Positions 37,162 to 45,838 are shown, numbered from the stretch's first letter. The stretch is DNA of 64,000 nt from UBA7672 sp041398245 (GCA_041398245.1 JAWKVC010000012.1:60062-124061), one strand, 5' to 3'. Notes: generated by a model not told the origin, from the letters alone. Made by a program: numbers and translations.

Positions 37162-37340
37162 CACCCCGGCCGGTTTGGCGTGACCTCATCCCACAAACCG
37201 GAGCGGCAGCGCGTTGAAATCACGCGGGATCGCTTTTCGCTGTCCGACGGAGTCGCGAACGCCTGACCAACGGGCGACGCGGCGATCCACCTCCCCCGGC
37301 AAGGCCGGAGGAGGAAAGGCGCTGGCGGGATTCTGGCTGC

Positions 37341-37853
37341 CTAGCCCCGGTCGCGGAGGAGACGGCCTTTCTGGCGGTCCCAGTCGCGTTTCTTTTCGAC
37401 GTCGCGCTTGTCGGGCGCCTTGCGGCCGGTGGCGAGGGCGAGCTTCACCTTCGCCATGCCGGTCTCGCCGAAATAGAGTTCGAGCGGGACGAGCGTGCGC
37501 CCATCCCTGTCGACCGCACCGGTGAGGCGGTTGTATTCGCGCTTCTTCAGCAGCAGCACGCGCTTGCGCCCCGGCTCATGGTTGAACTGGCCGGCGGGCG
37601 GATAGATCGGGATTGTGGCGTTCACCATCACGATCTGGCCTTCCTCCTCGCGGGCATAGGCCTCCGCGATGTTGGCGCGCCCCTCGCGCAGCGATTTCAC
37701 CTCGGAGCCGGTGAGCACGATGCCGGCTTCGAGCGTGTCGATGATCTCGTAGTTGCGGCGGGCCTGACGGTTTTCCGCCACGAGCTTGCGCGCAAGTTCG
37801 CGGCGCGACTTGCCTTTCGGGTTCTGACCTGAGGATCTGGGTGACTGGGCCAT
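37341..37853 (-). CDS. smpB: SsrA-binding protein SmpB
   Basis: 170 residues. Family segments: RRNYEIIDTLEAGIVLTGSE, EVKSLREGRANIAEAYA, NHEPGRKRVLLLKKREYNRL, then the tail KRDWDRQKGRLLRDRG. It binds tmRNA for trans-translation of stalled ribosomes. The ATG is at 37853. No tmRNA gene is visible in the window. It lies between the unknown gene at 36436-37161 and dapA, all on the minus strand. Confidence 0.97.
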   Translation of the reverse strand: MAQSPRSSGQNPKGKSRRELARKLVAENRQARRNYEIIDTLEAGIVLTGSEVKSLREGRANIAEAYAREEEGQIVMVNATIPIYPPAGQFNHEPGRKRVLLLKKREYNRLTGAVDRDGRTLVPLELYFGETGMAKVKLALATGRKAPDKRDVEKKRDWDRQKGRLLRDRG

Positions 37854-37888
37854 GGTCTAGGATGCTCTTCCGCCGGTGCGTACGGCCT

Positions 37889-38016
37889 CGTGGTTCGACA
37901 GGCGTAACGCCATGCCGGGCATGGCGTTACTGCTCACCATGAGGCCTACACCACTACGCACCCGAAAGCCCTCATCCTGAGCAGCCGCGTGGCGGCGCCC
38001 GTCGAAGGACGAGGGC
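37889..38016. repeat. Pair of REP-like palindromic elements between smpB and dapA
   Basis: The first (about 37889-37945) has TGGTTCGACAGGC at one end and CTGCTCACCATGAGG at the other, and contains a near-perfect 13-base inverted repeat GTAACGCCATGCC (37904-37916, 37918-37930). The second (37971-38016) has CTCATCCTGAGCAG and CGTCGAAGGACGAGG and is the inverted twin of 36594-36637. They fill the space after dapA's stop. Confidence 0.7.
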
Positions 38017-38032
38017 GTGCTCACAGGCGCAA

Positions 38033-38911
38033 TCACAGCAGCCCGGCTTCTTTCATGCCGGCCTCGATCTCCTTCTTCACCTCGGCCGACTGGACCGCCA
38101 CCAGCGGCAGACGGACTTCGTCCGTGCACAGGCCAAGCAGGGAGAGCGCGTATTTGGCCGGGGCCGGGCTCGCTTCGAGGAACATGGCGCGGTGGAGCCG
38201 GGCCAGCGTGTCGTTGAGGCGGCGAGCTTCGGCGTAGTCGCCGCGCAGGGTGGCTTCCTGCATGGCGGCGCACTGATAGGGCGCGACGTTGGCGGTGACC
38301 GAGATGCAGCCCACCCCGCCCTGGGCGTTGAAGCCGACGGCGGTTCCATCCTCGCCCGAGATCTGGATGAAATCCCTGCCCGCAAGCGCGGTATGGCGGG
38401 CGACCCGGTTAAGATCCGCCGACGCATCCTTGAGACCTATGACATTGGGCAGTTTCGCAAGCCGGCCAATCAGGTCCGGTTGCATGTCGGAACCGGTACG
38501 ACCCGGCACATTGTACAGGAAAATTGGCAGTTGGACGGCTTCCGCCAAAGTTTTGTAGTGCGCATAAACGCCTTCTTGGGTCGGCCTGTTGTAATACGGG
38601 TTCACGACAAGGGCCGCGTGCGCGCCGACCCGCTTGGCATGCTGGAGGAGGCTGATCGCCTCGTCCGTGGAATTGGAGCCTGCCCCTGCGATGACCGGAA
38701 CGCGCCCAGCAGCCGTTTTCACGCAGAGCTCGACGACCGCCTCGTGTTCCTCGTGGGACAGGGTGGACGCCTCGCCCGTGGTGCCGCACGGCACCAGTGC
38801 GTGGGAGCCGCCGGCGATCTGGCGCTCGACCAGGGCCGCAAAGGCCTTCTCGTCGACATTCCCGTCCCGGAAAGGCGTGACGAGAGCCGGCATGGAGCCT
38901 TTGAACAGCAT
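38033..38911 (-). CDS. dapA: 4-hydroxy-tetrahydrodipicolinate synthase
   Basis: 292 residues from ATG 38911. Class I aldolase fold: FKGSMPALVTPFRDG start, VPCGTTGEASTLSHEE (Thr-Thr of the triad), NPYYNRPTQEGVYAHY, YNVPGRTG, and the Schiff-base lysine in VIGLKDASADL. It condenses pyruvate with aspartate semialdehyde in lysine/diaminopimelate synthesis. Only about 85 bases separate its start from that of the divergent lytic transglycosylase, so promoters overlap. Confidence 0.95.
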   Translation of the reverse strand: MLFKGSMPALVTPFRDGNVDEKAFAALVERQIAGGSHALVPCGTTGEASTLSHEEHEAVVELCVKTAAGRVPVIAGAGSNSTDEAISLLQHAKRVGAHAALVVNPYYNRPTQEGVYAHYKTLAEAVQLPIFLYNVPGRTGSDMQPDLIGRLAKLPNVIGLKDASADLNRVARHTALAGRDFIQISGEDGTAVGFNAQGGVGCISVTANVAPYQCAAMQEATLRGDYAEARRLNDTLARLHRAMFLEASPAPAKYALSLLGLCTDEVRLPLVAVQSAEVKKEIEAGMKEAGLL

Positions 38912-38995
38912 GGTCGCTCGATTTCCCGAATGGTCCGCAAGGGTCGGCCGGGCGCCCACGTTCGGACATCCGGCGACTCGCGGGATAATCATTTG

Positions 38996-41068
38996 ATGAC
39001 GGGGTTTGGCAAGCAGATGTCATGGGTTCGGCACGCGACACTTGGGTGTGTGGCCGTAGCGGCTCTGGGGGTTTCGGCCTCGGCGCTGGCGAACCCGCCT
39101 GCCCCGTCGCTGAAGCCGTCCGTTCCGGCGGCCAGTTCGGTGTGGATCGAGGCGGCTGACTTCAGCCTGCTGACCCGGGCGCTGGATGCGGCAGATGACA
39201 ACCAATGGAGTCAGGTGCGCGGCTTCCTGAGCCGGATATCCGACCCGACCGCGCAGGCGCTGGTGCGCTGGCGCATCCTGACCGACGGGAATGGCGGTTC
39301 GGGCTTCGCCGAGCTGCAGGCGGCGACGGAGGAATTCCGCGACTGGCCAGACCTCGACAAGATCGAGGATCAGCTCGAGACCACCATCACGCACTCGCTG
39401 CTGACGGCGGACGAGCGCATCGCCTGGCTGACGACCCGCGGGCCGCGCACAAGCGACGGCGTGCTGGCGCTGGCCGACGCCTACAATTCGCAGGGCCGTC
39501 AGGAAGACATGATCCGCGTGGCGCGCGACGCCTGGCGGACGCGCAGCATGACCAGCGACGGGGCCAAGACGCTGCAGGCGCTCTATGGCGCCGAGTTCAC
39601 GGCCGAGGACCATTTCGCGCGCGCCGACATGTTCCTGTGGCGGCGCGATACGGGCAGCGCGCAGGCGCTGCTCTCCAAGCTGTCGTCCGGCCGCAAGGCT
39701 CTGGTCGAGGCGCGTATCGCGCTGATCCGCAACACGCGGCAGATCGACAAGCTGGTGAAGGCCGTGCCGGACGCCTATGCCGACGATCCCGGCCTGCTGT
39801 TCGATCGCGCGCGGTATGCGGAGCGGCGCGGACGCACATCGGACGAGCTGTCGCTGCTGTTGCGCATCAATGGCGAGAGCGCGCCGGAAGTTGGTCGCGA
39901 GTACATCTGGAGCGAGAAGCAGTCCGTCGTGCGGCGGATGATCCGCGAGAAGAACTATTCGACCGCCTATCAGCTTGCGGCGGGACACGGCCTGACGACG
40001 GGCGAGGCGTTCCGCGATGCAGAATGGCTGGCTGGCTGGCTGGCGCTGACAAAGCTGCATGATGCGAAGAAGGCCGAGATCCACTTCACGGTGTTCGGCG
40101 CAGGCGTGACCACGCCGATCAGCGTGGCGCGCGCGCAGTACTGGCTGGGCGAAGCGCTGAGCGCGCAGGGACGCGCCGAGGAAGCGCAGGCGGCGTATGA
40201 GGCGGGCGCGCAGTATCCGTTCGTATTCTACGGCCAGCTGGCGGCGGAGAAGGCCGGCGTCGCGAAGCCCGAGCTGAAATTTCTCGATTTCGGCAGCCAT
40301 GCTGCGCCAACGGATGAGGAGCGCGCCGAGTTCGCACGGCGGCCGGCGGTGCGCGCGGCGATCCTGCTGGCGGAAGCTGGACGGCTGGGCAGCTTCGAGA
40401 AGTTCTCGTTCGCGCTGGACGACGTAATGGCGACGCCGGCTGAACACCAGATGCTGTTCGACATCGCGGCAGGCTATCTGGAAATGCGCGCGGCGGTGCG
40501 CGGGGCGAAGGCCGGGCTGGGACGCGGCATCGTGGCGCCGGATGCGGTGTTCCCCGTTCTGCCGTTGCCGAGTTCACCCCGGACCGGCTCGGCTGAACCG
40601 GCGATGGTACTGGCGCTGACGCGGCAGGAGAGCGAGTTCAATCATCGCGCCGTCTCGAGCGCGGATGCGCGCGGGCTGATGCAGATGATCCCGCGCTATG
40701 CGCAGGCGGAAGCGAAGATGGTCGGCCTGCCCTTCCGCGCGAGCTGGCTGACGGACGATCCGCAATACAATCTGCGACTGGGCCGCGGCTTCCTCGACGA
40801 TCTGGTCGATGACTATGGCGGCTCGTACGTGCTGGCGGCGGCGGCCTACAACGCCGGGCCGACCCGCGCGCGGCAGTGGATCCAGGACTATGGCGATCCG
40901 CGGGCCGGAACCGATCCCGTTGACTGGATCGAGTCGATCCCGTTCTCCGAAACGCGCAACTATGTGCAGCGGATCATGGAGAACACGATCGTCTATCGCC
41001 ATCGGCTGACCGGCAAACCGGTGGAGATCACCCTGTCGCAGGACCTGAAGCGCGGCAGGCCGCGGTAG
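38996..41068 (+). CDS. Soluble lytic murein transglycosylase (Slt70-like)
   Basis: 690 residues from ATG 38996 (TGFGKQMSWVRHATLGC). A signal segment (ATLGCVAVAALGVSASALA) is followed by a long alpha-superhelical U domain of repeats (about 45-530), then the SLT domain: LTRQESEFNHRAVSSADARG, with catalytic Glu in QESEF, LMQMIPRYAQ and AAAAYNAGPTRARQW. It cleaves peptidoglycan glycan strands in the periplasm. It is divergent from dapA. Confidence 0.95.
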   Translation: MTGFGKQMSWVRHATLGCVAVAALGVSASALANPPAPSLKPSVPAASSVWIEAADFSLLTRALDAADDNQWSQVRGFLSRISDPTAQALVRWRILTDGNGGSGFAELQAATEEFRDWPDLDKIEDQLETTITHSLLTADERIAWLTTRGPRTSDGVLALADAYNSQGRQEDMIRVARDAWRTRSMTSDGAKTLQALYGAEFTAEDHFARADMFLWRRDTGSAQALLSKLSSGRKALVEARIALIRNTRQIDKLVKAVPDAYADDPGLLFDRARYAERRGRTSDELSLLLRINGESAPEVGREYIWSEKQSVVRRMIREKNYSTAYQLAAGHGLTTGEAFRDAEWLAGWLALTKLHDAKKAEIHFTVFGAGVTTPISVARAQYWLGEALSAQGRAEEAQAAYEAGAQYPFVFYGQLAAEKAGVAKPELKFLDFGSHAAPTDEERAEFARRPAVRAAILLAEAGRLGSFEKFSFALDDVMATPAEHQMLFDIAAGYLEMRAAVRGAKAGLGRGIVAPDAVFPVLPLPSSPRTGSAEPAMVLALTRQESEFNHRAVSSADARGLMQMIPRYAQAEAKMVGLPFRASWLTDDPQYNLRLGRGFLDDLVDDYGGSYVLAAAAYNAGPTRARQWIQDYGDPRAGTDPVDWIESIPFSETRNYVQRIMENTIVYRHRLTGKPVEITLSQDLKRGRPR

Positions 41069-41122
41069 GACTCCTCGCTTCCGACGACCTCGTGCTAGCC
41101 TTCCCGAAAAGGGGAGGACTCC

Positions 41123-41968
41123 ATGAAACACGCAGCATTCGGACTTGCCGCCATGCTGGTCGCTGGCTGCGCGGCGACGCCGCCCCCTGCAACGACAGCA
41201 AACGACGGCGTGCGCCTCTACGCCCTGGATTGCGGCGCGTTCGAACTGCAGAACACGGCGATGTTCTCCCCGAACCACGAGTACGACGGCAAGCCGGGAA
41301 ACCTTTCCGACCCCTGCTTCCTGATCCGCCATCCCAAGGGCGATCTGGTTTGGGATGCCGGAATCCCGCCGTCGATGGCCACGCCGGAAGGTCAGGCATC
41401 AGCGACCAGGACGATCCGCACCGTTACATTGCCCGAGCAACTGGCCGAGCTGGGGCTTACGCCCGCAGACATCGAATACTTCTCGATCTCGCATAGTCAC
41501 TACGATCACATTGGCGAAGCCAACCTGTTCGCTGGGTCGACATGGATCGTCGACAAGGATGAGCGTGACTGGATGTTCCGGGACGCCATGCGCACACAAC
41601 CAGCCTTCGCCTTCTACTCCCAGCTTGAAAATGCGCCCACGCAGCTGATCGAGAATGGCGAGGACTATGACGTATTTGGCGATGGCACCGTGACGATGAT
41701 CGCCGCACACGGACACACGCCGGGGCATCGCGTGCTTCTGCTGAAACTGAAGCACGCAGGCGCCGTACTGATTGCGGGCGACATGTGGCATCTCGCTGAG
41801 GCGCAGAAGCTGCGCACCGTTCCGGCGCTGAATACCGACAAAGAAGAGACGCTGCGATCGATGGACAAGGTGGAAGTGCTGGCACGCGACAACAATGCCC
41901 GGCTTGTACGTCAGCATGTGCCCGAAGATGTTGCCGCGCTTCCAGCCTTTCCGGCGGCGCTGGACTAA
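41123..41968 (+). CDS. Metallo-beta-lactamase-fold lipoprotein, AHL-lactonase-like
   Basis: 281 residues. Lipoprotein signal AAMLVAGCAAT. The full zinc motif HSHYDHIGEA is present with an additional His in AAHGHTPGHRVLL and Asp in VLIAGDMWHLAE, matching the AiiA/AttM branch of MBL hydrolases. It also has the long loop LDCGAFELQNTAMFSPNHEY common in that branch. Quorum-quenching activity is possible but the lipid anchor implies periplasmic or outer-membrane location. GGGGAGGA precedes the ATG. Confidence 0.82.
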   Translation: MKHAAFGLAAMLVAGCAATPPPATTANDGVRLYALDCGAFELQNTAMFSPNHEYDGKPGNLSDPCFLIRHPKGDLVWDAGIPPSMATPEGQASATRTIRTVTLPEQLAELGLTPADIEYFSISHSHYDHIGEANLFAGSTWIVDKDERDWMFRDAMRTQPAFAFYSQLENAPTQLIENGEDYDVFGDGTVTMIAAHGHTPGHRVLLLKLKHAGAVLIAGDMWHLAEAQKLRTVPALNTDKEETLRSMDKVEVLARDNNARLVRQHVPEDVAALPAFPAALD

Positions 41969-42005
41969 CCAGAGCCTCAGGCGGGCGATCGATCAACCCG
42001 GGCGA

Positions 42006-42542
42006 TCAGACCTCGCGCCGATAATGCGCGTAAGCCAGTTCCACGGCCTCGATAGCGATCTCGTCGCCGTCGTCAGCCAATGAGGATACTTGCCATTTCA
42101 CTGGCCATGCCGAACTGAACTGCCAGACTTTCATGGCGGAGCCCTCGGCGTCCTTTAGGGATACGCGGACGTCGCGTGGTGCGATGGGGCCGTCCGGATT
42201 TCCTTCCAGAGTAGCCTGGCACCACTTCACGAACGGGCTGTCGAGCGACGTAACTCCTCGCCTCAGGATAAGATTTTCGTATTTCGGACGCTGCGGCGTC
42301 GAATGGACAAACCGGTTTTCCCCACCCTCGCCGACAGGCTCTCCGGCGTGCGCCGACATTCCGCTGACTTCCTGGAACGCCAACGCATCGGCATCCGGCG
42401 CGTCCACAAAGTTCACACGGAAATAGAACGAGACCGGAGCCACACGGCTTTGAGCGACTTGCGCGCTTGCGACGCTGGGCAGCAGACCCAACACGCCCGA
42501 TCCGGCAAGCAGTCTCGCTGCGTTTCGGCGCGTAAAAAGCAT
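42006..42542 (-). CDS. Signal-peptide-bearing phage tail-tube (T4 gp19-like) protein
   Basis: 178 residues. N-terminus FTRRNAARLLAGSGVLGLLP is a twin-arginine-like signal with cleavage predicted after ASA (residue 27). The rest follows the gp19/tail-tube pattern: FYFRVNFVDAP, ALAFQEVSGMSA, EGGENRFVHSTPQRPKYENL, ILRRGVTS, FVKWCQATLEGN, RDVRVSLKDAEG, VWQFSSAWPVKWQVSSL and IEAVELAYAH. No other tail, baseplate or sheath gene is nearby. Convergent with the AHL-lactonase-like gene. The normal tail-tube family is cytoplasmic, so export is a departure. Function unknown. Confidence 0.7.
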   Translation of the reverse strand: MLFTRRNAARLLAGSGVLGLLPSVASAQVAQSRVAPVSFYFRVNFVDAPDADALAFQEVSGMSAHAGEPVGEGGENRFVHSTPQRPKYENLILRRGVTSLDSPFVKWCQATLEGNPDGPIAPRDVRVSLKDAEGSAMKVWQFSSAWPVKWQVSSLADDGDEIAIEAVELAYAHYRREV

Positions 42543-42641
42543 GCCGCTTCCTTTCGGAATCCCTGCGGGAGAACTCCGCCGAAATGCCTAGCACATATTC
42601 AAGGCTTGCGAATGTATCGAAGCAGCGGATCGGGAATGACG

Positions 42642-43295
42642 TCAGGCAGGCAACGCCTTCCGGAACATCAGCGCGAGTGAGATGACAGCGGCCGGAAAGG
42701 TGACGCCCCAGAACGCTGCGATCCAGATCAGGTCCGGCATGAACATCTGGAATGCCAGAAACGGCGTCAACGCGCCGTTGAGCAGCAGGAATACGCGGGA
42801 TGTTCCTGCGCCGCGAACAGCTGGCAGGGCGAATGCCGCAAACAGCGTCGCGACGCTCATGAAGCTGTAGCCGAGCAGGTCCACCGCAAACAGGAAGGAC
42901 CGGTACGGCACGAAGATCAGATATTCGATGCCGGCCGTATCGCCGGCAGCCAGACGCGGCGCCACCAGCGTCAGCTGGACGAAGTACACCATGCTGATGA
43001 GCGTGGCATAGGCCGTCGCGAAGGCCAGCGCGATCTGGCTGAAGACCTTCGCCGGAGGCGGCGCGAGGCGATGCAACGCCGCCGCGAGGGTCAGGAAGGA
43101 AGACCCCAGCAACAGCGACGGCGTCAGCAACAGGGCAATACCGAAAGGCGTGCTGGCGCTTTCCGGGCCGCCCGCCGAGCCGAGCAGCCCTTGCCATTCC
43201 AGAAGCTGGGCCAGCACGTAGGCGATGCTGGTGAGGGCGCAGGCGACAGCGCCCCAGAACGCGACGCGCCGCGCTGTCTCGTCATACGCGGGCAT
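42642..43295 (-). CDS. Multi-pass membrane protein of unknown function
   Basis: 217 residues from ATG 43295. About six hydrophobic segments (VAFWGAVACALTSIAYVLAQ, PFGIALLLTPSLLLGSSFLT, VFSQIALAFATAYATLISMV, VDLLGYSFMSVATLFAAFAL, VFLLLNGALTPFLAFQMF, ILIAAFWGVTFPAAVISLA-like end). No catalytic motif. It is transcribed towards the gp19-like gene with a 99-base gap, so the two could be an operon. Confidence 0.8.
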   Translation of the reverse strand: MPAYDETARRVAFWGAVACALTSIAYVLAQLLEWQGLLGSAGGPESASTPFGIALLLTPSLLLGSSFLTLAAALHRLAPPPAKVFSQIALAFATAYATLISMVYFVQLTLVAPRLAAGDTAGIEYLIFVPYRSFLFAVDLLGYSFMSVATLFAAFALPAVRGAGTSRVFLLLNGALTPFLAFQMFMPDLIWIAAFWGVTFPAAVISLALMFRKALPA

Positions 43296-43466
43296 GATCA
43301 CCTCTGCTCGCAGCAAACTGGAAGCGAATGGTAACCATGACGGCGGGGCCGCGGTTGACGCCTATCAAGAGCCCGCCAGACTTTGCCCCTGCGTCATACA
43401 CCAAATGGTGGTCTCGCGGCTCCGGATGCCCTGCTAGCCCTGCCCCATCGAACCAACGGGTGGGAT

Positions 43467-44180
43467 ATGGGGCGAGGACGGGCGGCTCCGGCGATGGCCG
43501 GAGTGATCGTGGCTGCGGGGGTGATGGCGGCGGCCTGTGAGGACCCGCCAGCCCCCTCGCCTATTCGCGCCTGCACCCTGCGAACAACCCTGCCCGACGG
43601 CGCTGACCCTGCTGCTGCTGCGACCACGCTCTACAACCAGATCGTCAATTCCGGTCAGGCGCGGCGCGACGTGCTGGTCTATGCCAGCTCCCTGCACACA
43701 TGCGGGTGCAGCGGCGACCCCATGATCGATGGCGGCGCAGGCGGATCCAGCATCGGCGGTGGGGCCGATGGATCAGGTATCGCGGGCGGCGCCGGCGGAT
43801 CCGGCATTGCCGGCGGGGCGGGTGGATCAGGCATCGCTGGCGGAGCCGGAGGCTCCGGCCTTGCAGGCGGCGCCGGTGGATCGGGCATCGCTGGAGGCGC
43901 GGGCGATTCCGGCATTGCTGGCGGCGCGGGAAGCTCGGGCCTTGCGGGCGGCGCGGGCGATTCAGGCATCGCCGGCGGGGCCGGAGGCTCAGGCCTCGCT
44001 GGCGGCGCCGGCGGATCGGGCATCGCAGGCGGCGCGGGCGGATCTGGCATTGGCGGCGGCGCACGGCCCCTGACCTGTAGACAGATGAGAGGCGAATACC
44101 GCGTGCGCGCGTCGATCAATGCGCGTGTTCAGGTGTTCGACGGAACGGGCTTCTACGAAGCGGCGGTGGAGGGGCTCTGA
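43467..44180 (+). CDS. Lipoprotein with twelve Gly-rich 9-residue repeats
   Basis: 237 residues from ATG 43467. Signal GVIVAAGVMAAACEDPP with lipobox AAAC. An N-terminal domain (IRACTLRTTLPDGADPAAAA, Cys pair in HTCGCSGD) is followed by 12 repeats of consensus GGAGGSGIA, with D, S and L variants. A short C-terminal domain carries TCRQMRGEYRVRASIN and VFDGTGFYEAA. Glycine-rich collagen-like or beta-roll-like surfaces are typical of adhesins and matrix proteins; this is inferred. The proline-rich minus-strand frame here is antisense. Confidence 0.7.
   Translation: MGRGRAAPAMAGVIVAAGVMAAACEDPPAPSPIRACTLRTTLPDGADPAAAATTLYNQIVNSGQARRDVLVYASSLHTCGCSGDPMIDGGAGGSSIGGGADGSGIAGGAGGSGIAGGAGGSGIAGGAGGSGLAGGAGGSGIAGGAGDSGIAGGAGSSGLAGGAGDSGIAGGAGGSGLAGGAGGSGIAGGAGGSGIGGGARPLTCRQMRGEYRVRASINARVQVFDGTGFYEAAVEGL
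43731..44054 (+). repeat. Tandem 27-base repeat array (12 units)
   Basis: Units begin GGCGGCGCCGGCGGATCCGG-like and encode GGAGGSGIA. The array is in frame and lacks interruptions, so copy number can vary without breaking the gene. Unit-to-unit differences are mostly synonymous or Gly/Asp/Ser and Ile/Leu changes. Confidence 0.9.
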
Positions 44181-44225
44181 CCGTCGGCCAGACTTTCGCA
44201 CGACTGCATACCTGGGAGACAGACC

Positions 44226-44792
44226 ATGACTGCCATGCTCACGAGACCGGCGAAGCTGGTTCGATTCCTGATGATCGCAATCGCCACAATGGCGAGCGGC
44301 CTGCTGGCCGCCTGCGAGACGGGGCCCACGCGGGATCGCGGCGTCACCCCTCAGTTTGCGGTTCTGCTGGACAGCGACGTCGTGATCCGGGCGCAGGACG
44401 ACTCATGGGAACTGCGCGAGGGCCAGCAGTGGCGGCCGGCCGCCAATCAGAAGCTCGATTGGTACACGCCGGGGCGGACGCAAGCGAACTATATGCAGGA
44501 CTACCGCGCACGGATTGGCAATAGCGTTGCCTACGACGTGTTCGTCCAGGCTCCCGAACTGGCGAAGCCGATGTACGGAAAGCTGATCTTCTTCAACGCC
44601 GCCAGAACGGCTTCGGAAACCGACCAGCGCGTCTGGCGAATTTCCGTTCCCAAGACCTATCGCGATCAGGGCAAGGGCGGCGTTGTCAGCGTCGTTCACA
44701 GCACTTCGCCGTGCCGCCCGGTGCCGGACGATCCGACCCGCCGCACATGTGTGACGTGGGCGCTGTGGATGTCGGACTATCCGCTGAACTAG
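44226..44792 (+). CDS. Lipoprotein of unknown function
   Basis: 188 residues. Signal LMIAIATMASGLLAACETGP with lipobox LLAAC. The mature part contains VTPQFAVLLDSDVVIRAQD, NQKLDWYTPGRTQANYMQDY, GKLIFFNAARTASETDQRVW and two Cys in STSPCRPVPDDPTRRTCVTW that may pair. No family recognised. It follows the Gly-rich lipoprotein by 45 bases and its stop overlaps that of the dehydratase by 4 bases. Confidence 0.75.
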   Translation: MTAMLTRPAKLVRFLMIAIATMASGLLAACETGPTRDRGVTPQFAVLLDSDVVIRAQDDSWELREGQQWRPAANQKLDWYTPGRTQANYMQDYRARIGNSVAYDVFVQAPELAKPMYGKLIFFNAARTASETDQRVWRISVPKTYRDQGKGGVVSVVHSTSPCRPVPDDPTRRTCVTWALWMSDYPLN

Positions 44793-45796
44793 ACTGGCGG
44801 CGGGCGGGAGATGGCGCGCGTGTACATCTCCGCATCGACATTGCCGCCGGAGAGAATGACCAGCACAGGACCGCGGGCGGCGAAGTGCGCGCGGTTGGAT
44901 AGCAACACGGCGAGCGAACAGGCGCCGCCCGGCTCGACCACCAGCTTGAGATGGTGGAAGGCGAACGACATCGCATCGAGCAACTGGTCGTTGCTGGCGG
45001 CGAATCCGCCCTTGAGGCGGCGCTTGTGCACCTCGAACGGCAGGACGCCGGGCTCGGGCGTCAGCAGCGCGTCGGCGATGGAGCGGTAGCCCGGATCGTT
45101 GGAGACGATCTTCCCGGCCGCGAGCGAGCGGATGGTATCGTCATGGCCGGCGGGTTCGGCGGCCCAGACTTCCGTTTCGGGCGATAGCGCTTCGAACGCG
45201 GTGGCGACGCCGGAGATCAGGCCGCCGCCGGAGGCGTTGCAGATCAGGCTGCCGAAACTGACGCCCTTGCGCTTTGCGTCGGTCGCAGCTTCGAGGCCGG
45301 TCGTGCCCTGCCCGGCCATGATCCACGCATCGTCGAACGGGCGGATGGTGGTGGCGCCGGTCTTCTCCGCGATCTCGGCGGCGATGCCTTCACGGCTTTC
45401 CTTGACGCGATCATAGAGACGCACCTCGGCGCCGCGGCCGCGGGCGGCCTCGATCTTGGCCTGGGGCGCATCGGCGGGCATGACGATGGTGGCTTTCAGG
45501 CCGAGGATGTTGGCGCTTTCGGCGACGCCCTGTGCGTGGTTGCCCGAGGAAAAAGCGACAACCCCGCGCGGCCGGTCGGCTTCCGGGATGCGACTGATGC
45601 GGTTCCACGCGCCGCGCATCTTGAACGAGCCGGTACGCTGGAGGTTTTCGGGCTTGATCCAGACCGGCGCTCCGACGATGGCGTCGAGCGTCTCGTTGCG
45701 CAGGAGCGGCGTATGGACGGTGACGCCCGTCAGGCGCGCGGCGGCGTCCTCGATATCGTCTATCGTCGGCAGGTCGTGGAGCGGATCGGTGATCAT
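44789..45796 (-). CDS. PLP-dependent threonine/serine dehydratase
   Basis: 335 residues from ATG 45796. Fold type II PLP enzyme: KPENLQRTGSFKMRGAWNRI (Schiff-base Lys in SFKMRGA), AFSSGNHAQGVAESA, the glycine loop ICNASGGGLISGVATAF and ILSGGNVDAEMY. It lacks the C-terminal ACT domain of biosynthetic IlvA, so it is probably the catabolic or serine/threonine dehydratase type. It is the last gene of a minus-strand pair after the nitronate monooxygenase. Confidence 0.9.
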   Translation of the reverse strand: MITDPLHDLPTIDDIEDAAARLTGVTVHTPLLRNETLDAIVGAPVWIKPENLQRTGSFKMRGAWNRISRIPEADRPRGVVAFSSGNHAQGVAESANILGLKATIVMPADAPQAKIEAARGRGAEVRLYDRVKESREGIAAEIAEKTGATTIRPFDDAWIMAGQGTTGLEAATDAKRKGVSFGSLICNASGGGLISGVATAFEALSPETEVWAAEPAGHDDTIRSLAAGKIVSNDPGYRSIADALLTPEPGVLPFEVHKRRLKGGFAASNDQLLDAMSFAFHHLKLVVEPGGACSLAVLLSNRAHFAARGPVLVILSGGNVDAEMYTRAISRPPPV

Positions 45797-45838
45797 GGAG
45801 TGGCTTCTACGCCACGCCCATGCCGACACAAGTCTTTC

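Noticed and set aside
42006..43295. Prophage or contractile injection system locus
   Set aside because: Only a tail-tube-like gene is present; no sheath, baseplate, terminase, lysis or integrase gene is nearby.
43731..44054. CRISPR array
   Set aside because: Repeats of 27 bases are contiguous with no spacers and in frame with a protein.
43679..44119. Proline-rich minus-strand frame with regular PAPPAMPDPP repeats
   Set aside because: It is the complement of the Gly-rich repeat gene; the plus frame has a signal peptide and flanking domains.
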